A DNA stretch of 64,000 bases, from the NCBI GenBank assembly GCA_006384855.1, contig VCJN01003607.1, positions 30,623 to 94,622 of the forward strand, written 5' to 3'. The stretch is from Tetraselmis striata (Eukaryota; Chlorophyta; Chlorodendrophyceae; Chlorodendrales; Chlorodendraceae). How positions within the stretch are numbered: the stretch's first letter is position 1; every line of letters starts with the position of its first letter. Below the pieces are notes generated by a model, which was not told the origin of the DNA, made no database searches, and saw only the letters and a program-made list of their open reading frames with translations. Both the position numbers and the translations under genes were made by a program. Shown in pieces: positions 55,600 through 64,000 of this stretch.

Positions 55600-57000
55600 A
55601 GGGTTCTGCCTAGCAATCTGTATAGTGTCGCGGAGGCTATGCCCTGTCATAATCCTTGTAAGTTATATCGCGCCGATTGGTAAAAGGTCTGCAACCGTCT
55701 AGGCTGTTACGGCACGCGTGAAGTCTGGAGATGTGCGGTGCGGCGGCGGAGAATCCGAGTGAATCTGCGGCGAATATGAGGTATTTTAAGGGATGATTTT
55801 GCTTAGCACTCTGTATCGTAGTGTCTCCGAGGCTACGCGCTGTCATGATCCTTGTATGGCATGTAAAGCCGAATGCTAAAAGGGCTGCAGCCGTCTGGGC
55901 TGTTACGGCACGCGTGAAGTCGGGAGATGTGCGGTGCGTCGCTGGAGATTCCATGTCAATCTGCCGCGCCGTGCCGCGGATATGAGGTATAAGGGTTCTG
56001 CTTAGCGATCTGTATAGTGTCGCCGAGGCTATGCGCTTTCATGATCCTTGTATGTCACATAAAGCCGCATGGTTAAAGGTATGCAACCGTCTAGGCTGTG
56101 ACGGCACGCGTGAAGTCGGGAGATGTGCGGTGCGGCGCTGGAGATTCCGTGTGAATCTGCCGCGCCGTGCCACGAATATGAGGTATAAGGGTTCTGCCTA
56201 GCAATCTGTATAATGTCGCCGAGGCTATGCGCTTTCATGATCCTAGTATGTCACATAAAGCCGAATGGTAAAAGGTCTGCAGCCTTCTAGGCTGTGACGG
56301 CACGCGTGAAGTCGGCAGATGTGCGGTGCGGCGCTGGAGATTCCGTGTGAATCTGCGGCGCCGTGCCGCGAATATGAGGTGTAAGGGTTCTGCCTAGCGA
56401 TTTGTATAGTGTCGCCGAGGCTATGCGCTTTCATGATCCTAGTATGTCACATAAAGCCAAATGGTAGTAGGTCTGCAGCCTTCTAGGCTGTTACGGCACG
56501 CGTGAAGTCGGCAGATGTGCGGCGCGGCGGTGGAGATTCCGATTCCGAGATTCCGAATGTGGGGCGCTGTGCCGCGAATACGAGGTATTTTAAGGGGTGG
56601 CTCTGCTTAGCACTCTGTATAGTGTCGTAGAGGCTATGCGCTTTCGTGATACTTGTATGTCTCATAAAGCCGAATGGTAAAAGGGCTGCAGCCGTTTGGG
56701 CTGTTGCGGCACGCGTAAAGTCGGGAGATGTGCGGTGCGGCGCTAGAGATTCCGTGTGAATCTGCCGCGCCGTGCCGCGAGTATCACGTATAAGGGGTTC
56801 TGCCTAGCGATCTGTATAATGTCGCCGAAGCTATGCGCTTACATAGTCCTTGTATGTCATATAAAGCCAAATGGTAGAAGGCTTGCAACCGTCTGGGCTG
56901 TTACGGCACGCGTGAAGTCGGGAGATGTGCGGTGCGGCGCTGGACATTCCGTGTGAATCGGCGGCGCCGTTCCACGAACATGAGGTATTAGGGGTTCTGG
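55600..57000. repeat. Tandem satellite, seven units of about 200 bp
   Basis: The string TCTGC-TAGC-ATCTGTATA recurs near 55605, 55796, 55993, 56191, 56388, 56602 and 56797. Each unit carries GCTATGCGCTTTCATGATCC-type and ACGGCACGCGTGAAGTCGG sequence. Confidence 0.85.
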
Positions 57001-57016
57001 GTGGGAATGGGACAAG

Positions 57017-57087
57017 ATTATAGCGTAAACGGTAGAGGCCACTATACTTCACTTATGACTCACTGAAAATGGGACAATTTACTAGCT
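57017..57087 (+). repeat. 71-bp repeat, left arm (inverted partner at 63071-63141)
   Basis: Starts ATTATAGCGTAAACGGTAGA and ends GGGACAATTTACTAGCT. 70 of 71 bases match the inverted copy. Confidence 0.9.
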
Positions 57088-57303
57088 TTAAACCCTGTGC
57101 AGGTTCTTAGGGTTCGCGTGTACTGGCACAAAGTACATGATCACTTGGTGGCGGCGGAACGAGGCAAAGGCGGCGGGTCGAGGCAGGTTCTCCGAAGGTA
57201 GGTAGGTAGGTAGGTTGCCGCGAAGTCGAGGCAGTTCTCCGCCTCCCACACCTGTCTAACAGTGATCGTTGAAACAAGTAGGAAGTAGGGCTGCGGGGTC
57301 AGT

Positions 57304-57795
57304 ATGGGTCCCCCCTTGCGGGCTATACACGAACTTCGCGCTGCACTTGGGGAGGTGCGGGAACTCATTCAAGATCATGAGGGAATGTTGAGTAGGGAAG
57401 TTCTCGAGATGACAACAAGTTGTATCGGGTCTGCCGTCGGGTATGCCCGTCTCCTCGCGTGGGGCAGCCTTGCGTGATGTTGCGACCTTGGAAGAGTCGT
57501 TAAGGGGGGGTGGCCAGCGCCCCCCTGCGTCTTTGGCCGAAGTAGTGGCGTCTGAAGAGGGTGCCGCAGGCAGCCCCGGTATGCAAGGCAGCGCTAAGCG
57601 TTCCGACACGGCAGTTGCAGGGGCCACACGGCCCACCCCGGCTGGGGCTGAGGTACAAACACACCATATCGGTCACTGGCTTCCTACCGAAGATGGCCAC
57701 ACTGAATATGCCGACTACAAAGCGGTCAAGTCGGTAGTCTCAGGCCTCTCTACTAATTGGCGGTTCTTGTATGCCTCGGCGGCTACAAAGGTATG
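57304..57795 (+). other. Possible exons of an unidentified gene
   Basis: A 57-codon frame from ATG 57304 (RAIHELRAALGEVRELIQDH, coiled-coil-like) and a second frame 57443-57790 (GHWLPTEDGHTEYADYKAVK, VSGLSTNWRFLYASAATK) ending at a donor-like AAAG|GTATGC look coding. No family recognised. They lie between two satellite arrays, so this may be a transposon remnant. Confidence 0.3.
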
Positions 57796-58015
57796 CTGCC
57801 CCTCCTCAAACAATTTCCGCGTGCAGGTAGCAGTCACCTGCGGTTGAACCAACGGATGCATTGCAGCAAGGCCGCCCACCTTGCGGCTGGCGTCGCTTCT
57901 TTTGAGGCCGGTTGCGACTATGCGGCAGCAAGGCGAGGGGGTACGTCGCTCGTGCAGCTAGCAGTCGGGGGGATGTGGGTAGGTTGAACGCGCGATGGCG
58001 ACATAAGTAGCAAGC

Positions 58016-59465
58016 TATAAAAATGCAAAGGTGGACAACAACATTATGTCGCAGCAAGGCCGACCACCTTGGCGACGTGTGTCGCTTCTTTTGAGGGCGG
58101 CTGCGACTCGTTGGCGGCGGGCGAGGAGATGCGTCGCTTGTGCCAGCTTTTGCACTCGGGGGCTGTGGGTCGAATGTGCGATGGCGACATTATAATTAGC
58201 AAGCCGAAAACTGAAACAGCCCAGCATAGCCTTACCTCGCAGAAAGGCCGCCCACCTTGGCGACTCGCGGCGCCTCTTGCAAGCCGGCTGCGACTCGTCG
58301 GTAGCAAGGCGAGGTGGTGCGTCGCTCGTGCCAGCTTTTGCACTCGGGGGCTGTCGGACGAACGTGCGATGGCGACATAAATAGCAAGTCGGAAACTAAC
58401 TAAAACAACCTAGCATAGCCTTACAGCATCGCAGTAAGGTTACGGTCACCCACCTTGGCGACTCCCGGCGCCTCTTGCGAGCCGGCTGCGACTCGTCGGC
58501 AGCAAGGCGAGGGGGTGCGTCGCTCGGGGGCTGTGGGTGGAACGTGCGATGGCGACAAAATTAGCAAGCCGGAAACTACAGGAGCCTATATCCCATAGCC
58601 TCACATCACAGCAAGGCCGTCCACCTTGGCGACTTGCGTCGCTTCATTTGAGGCCGGCTGCGACTCGTCGGCAGCAAGGCGAGGGGGTGCGTCGCTCGGG
58701 GGCTGTGGGTCGAACGTGCGATGGCGACATAATTAGCAAGCCATAAAAATGCAAAGGTGGACAACAACATTATGTCGCAGCAAGGCCGACCACCTTGGCG
58801 ACGTGCGTCGCTTCTTTTGAGGGCGGCTGCGACTCGTTGGCGGGGGCGAGGAGATGCGTCGCTTGTGCAAGCTTTTGCACTCGGGGGCTGTGGGTCGAAT
58901 GTGCGATGGCGACATTATAATTAGCAAGCCGAAAACTGAAACAGCCCAGCATAGCCTTACCTCGCAGAAAGGCCGCCCACCTTGGCGACTCGCGGCGCCT
59001 CTTGCAAGCCGGCTGCGACTCGTCGGTAGCAAGGCGAGGTGGTGCGTCGCTCGTGCCAGCTTTTGCACTCGGGGGCTGTCGGACGAACGTGCGATGGCGA
59101 CATAAATAGCAAGTCGGAAACTAACTAAAACAACCTAGCATAGCCTTACAGCATCGCAGTAAGGTTACGGTCACCCACCTTGGCGACTCCCGGCGCCTCT
59201 TGCGAGCCGGCTGCGACTCGTCGGCAGCAAGGCGAGGGGGTGCGTCGCTCGGGGGCTGTGGGTGGAACGTGCGATGGCGACAAAATTAGCAAGCCGGAAA
59301 CTACAGGAGCCTATATCCCATAGCCTCACATCACAGCAAGGCCGTCCACCTTGGCGACTTGCGTCGCTTCATATGAGGCCGGCTGCGACTCGTCGGCAGC
59401 AAGGCAAGGGGGTGCGTCGCTCGTGCCAGCTTTTGCAATTGGGGGCTGTTGGGTCGAACGTGCGA
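58016..59465. repeat. Higher-order repeat: two 725-bp blocks of four satellite units
   Basis: 58016-58740 and 58741-59465 are near-identical. Marker strings ATGCAAAGGTGGACAACAAC and AACTACAGGAGCCTATATCC recur exactly 725-726 bases apart, and unit types inside a block differ from each other more than the blocks do. Confidence 0.85.
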
Positions 59466-59479
59466 TGGCGACATAATTA

Positions 59480-60078
59480 GCAAGCCGAAAACAATAGAAG
59501 CCCAGGACAGCAACTTTACATCGCAGCACGGCCGCCCACCTTGGCGACTGGCGTTGCTTCTAGTAAGGCCGGCTGCAACTCGTCGGCAGCGGGGGCAGGG
59601 AGTGCGTTGCTTGCTCGTGCTAGTTTTTGGAGTCGGGGGCTGTCAGTCGAACGTGTAATGGCGACATAATTAGCAAGCCGTATAAAAATGCAAAGGTGCA
59701 CCACAACATTATATCGCAGCACGGCCAACCCCCCCCCCCTCTCCACCCTGCCCTCCATCCCGCCTATTCCGCATCTCTTACAATGGGCATGGTGGTTGTC
59801 GCGCCTTTAGCCTCCGAGCCGCTGGCATCCGGCACGCCCTCACCACCGCCTAATGCTAGCGCCAGTCCAGAGAGTGTGGCTGCCGACGCGCCGGCTCCCT
59901 GCCCGCCGCTCTCCCCCGCGTGGCTATCACTAGGCGTAGGCAAGCCCTCTGCCGCATCGCCAGCGGCAGCCGCCAAACTCGGCGACATGTCTGCCGCTGG
60001 CGGGCCCTGCCCCTGACCCGCCACTGACTGCGTATCGGCCCAGCTAGGTCCAATGGCCAGGGCCGCCACGCGACGAGA
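59480..60078. repeat. Segmental duplication copy 1 (partner 61930-62540)
   Basis: Satellite units followed by about 330 bp of unique sequence (ATGGTGGTTGTCGCGCC, CCTCCGAGCCGCTGGCATCC) with short open frames. Matches 61930-62540 at roughly 90%. Confidence 0.8.
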
Positions 60079-60539
60079 GCATTTGGCATGCGGATTAGGA
60101 GCAGCGCCGCGAGGGGGTTCGTCGCTCGGGCCAGCTTTTGCGCTTGGGGTCTGCGGGGGCCAACGTGCGATGGCGACTCAATTAGCATGCCGTAAAAGTA
60201 ACAAGTGCGCAACGGCAACAAAGGTGCAGCGGGTCCAACCCACCTTGGCGACATGAGGCGCCCCTGTCGAGGCCGGCTGCGACTCGGGAGCAGCGCTTCG
60301 AGGGGGTGCGTCGCTCGGGCAAGCCTCTGCGCTCGGGGTATGCGGGGCCAACGTGCGATTTCGACTCTATTAGCGAGCCGTAAAAGTAATAGGTGCGCAA
60401 TGGCAACACGTGCAACGGGGCCAACCCACCTTGACGACTCGCGTCGCCCTTGTCGAGGCCGGCTGCGGCTCGGCAGCAGGCACGCGAGGGGGTGCGTCAA
60501 CACGACTGCCATACAACACGACTGCCACTCCGAGTACCA

Positions 60540-61130
60540 GGTCACCCAGGCGGGCATTGTCGTGTATACCAGCAGTAGGCGAGGATTGCTGCCCCGACCT
60601 TGTCGCTTCTTGCAAGCCGTCCACAGAATTTGTTGTCGATTGAAGTGCGTTTCTGCGGGCGACAATGGGGTTTCCTGCGACTGCGACGAGTCCAGAAGGT
60701 GCCGGCAGTGCAGCCACCTTTATCTATGGCGGGCACTTTTGCATACATCACCAGGGTCTTAGGCTCCGCTGCGCCCGGCACCACTTCACCGGTGCCCACC
60801 CCATAGTAGAGCTGGCGATCCTGCGCTCCGCCCTCTTCCTCACGTCCTGGGGAACGATGAACCAGGACCGCGGCGGCTTGACTGCAGCGGATGGGACGGA
60901 CTTGTGCGGTGCGCCAGGGGAGGTGGGTGAAGAGGAAGTGACGGGAGTGGCAAGCAATAATCGGCGGCGGGATCGCTCCTCACGGCCGCGCTTGGAGCCA
61001 GCACCACCCTGCCCGCGTTTGCCCTTGCCTTTTCCCCCTTTTTGCTTCTCCCGGCCTGCACAGGCGTCACCAAAGGATTGCCGCAACTGTGAGCAAACTG
61101 TGAGGGTCGTTCGGGCCTTTTGCAGCGGGG
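60540..61130. other. Unique stretch between satellite blocks
   Basis: Minus-strand frame 61110-60760 has a Lys/Gly-rich segment (REKQKGGKGKGKRGQGGAGS) and RSWFIVPQDVRKRAERRIA, possibly an exon remnant. No family recognised. Confidence 0.25.
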
Positions 61131-62200
61131 GCAGCGGGTGCGTCGCTCGTGCCAGATTTTGCAGTCGGGAGGTATGGGTCGAATGTGCGATGGCGTCTAC
61201 ATAATCAGCAAGTCGGAAACTAAAAAACCCCAACATAGCCTTACATCGCAGCAAGGCCGCCCACCTTGAGACTGGCGTCGCTTCTTTTGAGGCCGGTTGC
61301 GACTCGCCGACAGCAAGGCGAGGGGGTGCGTCGCTCGTGCAGCTAGCAGTCGGGGGGGGGGGGGGGTCGAACGCGCGATGGCGACATATTTAGCAAGCCA
61401 TAAAAATGCAAAGGTGGATAACATCATTATGTCGCAGCAAGGCCGCCCGCCTTGGCGACGTGCGTCGCCTCGGTTGAAGCCGGCTGCGACTCGTCAGCAA
61501 CGGGCGAGGGGATGCGTCGCTCGTGCAAGGTTTGGGACTCGGGGGCTATCGGTGGAACGTGCGATGGCGGCATAATAATTAGCAAGCCGGAAACTGCAAA
61601 AGCCTAGCTTAACCTTACATCGCTGCGACTGGTGGCGCATGCGAGCCGGCGGCGACTCGTCGGCAGCAAGGCGAAGGGGGTGCGTCGCTTGTGCCACGTT
61701 TTGCACTCGGGGGCTGTGGGTGGAACGTGCGATGGCGACATAATTAGCCAGTCGAAAACTAAAACAGCCTAGCATAGCCTTACATCGAAGCAAGGCCGCC
61801 CACCGTGGCGACTGGCGTCGCTTCATTTGAGGCCGGCTGCGACTCGTCGGCAGCAAGGCAAGGGGGTGCGTCGCTCGTGCTTTGCAATCGGGGGCTGTGG
61901 GTCGAACGCGCGATGGCGACATAATTAGCAAGCCGAAAACAACAGAAGCTTTGGACAGCAACTTTACATCGCAGCACGGCCGCCCACCTTGGCGACTGGC
62001 GTTGCTTCTATTAAGGCCGGCTGCAACTCGTCGTCAGCGGGGGCAGGGAGTGCGTTGCTCGTGCTAGTTTTTGGAGTCGGGGGCTGTCAGTCGAACGTGT
62101 AATGGCGACATAATTAGCAAGCCGTATAAAAATGCAAAGGTGCACCACACTACCACAGCATTACATCACAGCACGGCCACAACCTCCCCCCCCCCCCCCC
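61130..62200. repeat. Second block of the 180-190-bp satellite
   Basis: Units begin near 61250, 61437, 61620, 61790 and 61975, with the same core strings as 57850-60520. A poly-C run ends the block (62187-62207). Confidence 0.85.
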
Positions 62201-62540
62201 CCCCCCCGCCCCCCGCCCTCCATCCCGCCTATTCCACAGCTCTTACCGTGAGCATGGTGGTTGTCGCGCCTTTACCAGCCTCCGAGCCGCTGGCATCCGG
62301 CACGCCCCCACCCCCGCCTAATGCGAGCGCAAGTCCACAGGGTGTGGCTGCCGACGCGCCGGCTCCCTGCCCGCCGCTCTCCCCAGCCTGGCTATCGCTA
62401 TGCGTAGGCCAGCCCTCGCCCGCATCGCCAGCGACAGCCAAGCTCGGCAACATGCCGCTGGCGGGCCCTGCCCCTGACCCGCCACTGACTGCGTATCGGC
62501 CCGGCTAGGTCCAACGGCAAGGGCCGCCACGCGACGATAG
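61930..62540. repeat. Segmental duplication copy 2
   Basis: Partner of 59480-60078. Confidence 0.8.
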
Positions 62541-63070
62541 CGTTGGATGGGGGCACGTCGAGCAGACGCAGCCCTTGGTCGAGCGGGTCGGGCGGACCGG
62601 CTGGCAGACTCTCGAGAGGGTGGCCGCGTGCGGGGGGGAAGCGGGGGGGGGGAGTTGCTAGGCACCTCCATCGCGATGGGACCTATCCCAGCCTGCATGG
62701 CAGTAACCGATAGCGTGAGCTGCAAGTCTCTATAGCTGCCTACTCACCAGCCGTGCAGACCTACGCCGAAGGTAGGCGGAGTCCATTCATGTCACGGATC
62801 CGGGCGTTCGCGCCTTTTTGTGTAAGTTAAGACCCTGCATGCCTGTGTCGCGTGGGATCCTTTCCTATGAATAGTCGCTAACTGTCTGCCACGGCCCGGT
62901 TTGGGTTCTGGGCAGCCTTGGCGGTGGTGGAAAGGTATACTAGTAGCGACTAGTAGTACTGCGCAGCCCCCCCTCCACTCGAGTGGGCGGGATAAGGGAT
63001 GGCGGCGGCGACGGCGAGTACAGTACTTTGCGCTGTATATGTATGTCTGTAGTACATTGTTTGGCGCGTG
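62541..63070. other. Spacer, no gene recognised
   Basis: No repeats of the neighbouring families and no recognisable coding sequence. Confidence 0.4.
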
Positions 63071-63141
63071 AGCTAGTAAATTGTCCCATTTTCAGTGAGT
63101 CAAAAGTGAAGTATAGTGGCCTCTACCGTTTACGCTATAAT
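63071..63141 (-). repeat. 71-bp repeat, right arm
   Basis: Inverted copy of 57017-57087 with a single mismatch. Confidence 0.9.
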
Positions 63142-63166
63142 ATTGCGCTTTTCTCGTTCTGGGTAC

Positions 63167-64000
63167 AAGGGGCATTTTCGAGTCAAAATGGGCACATTTC
63201 CGAGCTTTGAGTCGACAAGTGGCGCTTCTTGTTGAAAAGGGCTCGTGGAGATGGTCTATGTAGGGAAGGAGAGGAAGCGTGTGAGAATCTTTTCCCTCAT
63301 GCGCGAAGATGCGCACACATTTGAGGTTCCGAGGTTTTGACGCTCCGGCTGGGGCAAAGGCTGCGAATCTCCGGCCCCCCGCGATGGCGGTCCGCTTCGA
63401 TGTTGCCCACCGCTCGGTTGCAGGGGCCTCATGGGCTGAGTCGTGGGTATTGGCGCCTGGGATGCCCTCCTGCCCGAACGCAAGTGCATCTGCGGAGAAT
63501 TTTCCGCCATGGGGGTCACTAGCCGTGCGTCGAGAGCCCTCGTTGGCTCAAAACCAAGCGCAGCTGCAGATGCCCCCGCCACCGGACTCTTCGAGCGGGC
63601 AGAGGTGCGTTTTCCTTGCATGGACGGTCTGCCATGCTTTTGTGAACCAAGATGCGTGAAGATGCCTCACAAAATACAAGCTCGAGGGTGCTTGCGAGTG
63701 GTAGATGAGTGAATAACACAGCAGCGGAGTAGCATTCTAGGCGAAAACGGTTCCTTGGAAGGGTAGCGACGCATCTCGTCAACGGGCGGTGGACAGATGT
63801 GTAGTACATAGTGCAGTATAGGTGAATGGTACCTCGTACAGTGTTGGCAAGAATGTGTGAAAGGCCGCATTTAAAGTACATTCGTACAGTATTAGGCGTT
63901 AGTCGGTTTTTGCACCCCCCTTGGGGGGTGCAAAACCCGAGTCAAGGGGGGGTAATTTCGAGTCCGGAAATGTGCCCAGTTTGACTCGATATTTGCCCTT
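63167..64000. mobile_element. TIR element of about 830 bp reaching the window end
   Basis: The left end AAGGGGCATTTTCGAGTCAA and the right end read inward from 64000 (AAGGGCAAATATCGAGTCAA) match; both go on to TGGGCACATTTCCG. A hairpin TTTTGCACCCCCC / GGGGGGTGCAAAA lies at 63908-63935. The plus-strand frame at 63309-63659 has no recognised domain. Whether the element ends exactly at base 64000 cannot be seen. Confidence 0.6.

Larger units (their letters stand above)
57850..60520. repeat. Satellite array of about 180-190-bp units
   Basis: Units contain AGCAAGGCCGCCCACCTTGG, GGCCGGCTGCGACTCGTCGG, CGAGGGGGTGCGTCGCTCG and GATGGCGACATAATTAGCAA. About a dozen units, including a higher-order repeat. 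Later units (60236, 60420) are more diverged and carry unique inserts. Confidence 0.9.

Noticed and set aside
57860..62200. CRISPR-like array
   Set aside because: Repeat units are about 180 bp with no unique spacers; eukaryotic satellite.
57850..62200. Many short plus- and minus-strand frames with similar peptides
   Set aside because: They are the same satellite unit translated repeatedly; no start context, splice pattern or domain supports genes.

Overview
This window looks like nuclear DNA of a green alga (Viridiplantae, probably a chlorophyte or prasinophyte), inferred from gene content and not from any search. The evidence is a HAT-repeat protein of the plastid RNA-maturation type (Mbb1/HCF107-like) with a transit-peptide-like N terminus, an RRG/RMD1 (DUF155) C terminus, spliceosomal GT-AG introns, TGTAA and AATAAA-type 3' signals, high GC and very many homopolymer G/C runs. 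Host genes are sparse. They are: the 3' end of a DUF155 gene (1-198, +), a three-exon HAT-repeat gene (3016-4346, +), a three-exon casein kinase 1 gene (5610-6893, -), a single-exon EF-hand gene (27743-28519, +), and a three-exon RING-finger gene with internal protein repeats (38874-42075, -).

The rest is mostly transposable elements and satellites. 8.5-10.0 kb: unidentified decayed coding-like sequence. 10.29-17.80 kb: a decayed Ty1/copia element (minus strand) whose 5' LTR carries a 930-bp insertion. 18.45-23.94 kb: a DNA transposon with TGTT-starting terminal inverted repeats, subterminal palindromes and a retroviral-type DDE integrase with a C-terminal Cys-rich domain (Ginger-like). 24.2-27.35 kb: a tyrosine-recombinase element with the A1...B1-A2-B2 split direct repeats of PAT/Ngaro-type DIRS elements but no reverse transcriptase. 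29.13-37.61 kb: a second copia element with 5-bp TSD, a solo LTR nested in its 3' LTR, and a cytosine-C5 DNA methyltransferase domain between Gag and protease. 37.79-38.09 kb: a fold-back MITE. 44.4-54.4 kb: GACTA/TATAC pentanucleotide satellite, into which a young copia element (45209-52453; LTRs 521 bp each with about four differences, again with a methyltransferase domain) and a 5'-truncated non-LTR element (52529-54163) have inserted. 55.0-62.5 kb: several satellite families (about 200-bp tandem units, and about 180-bp units with a 725-bp higher-order repeat), followed by TIR elements to the end.

The most interesting system is the pair of Ty1/copia retrotransposons that carry a C5-cytosine methyltransferase domain inserted between the Gag zinc knuckle and the protease, next to a third copia element that lacks it. 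Retrotransposon-borne methyltransferases have been reported in a few protist and algal lineages; the copies here show the arrangement directly, one nearly intact and one decayed. The Ginger-like transposon and the RT-less split-repeat tyrosine recombinase element are also unusual.
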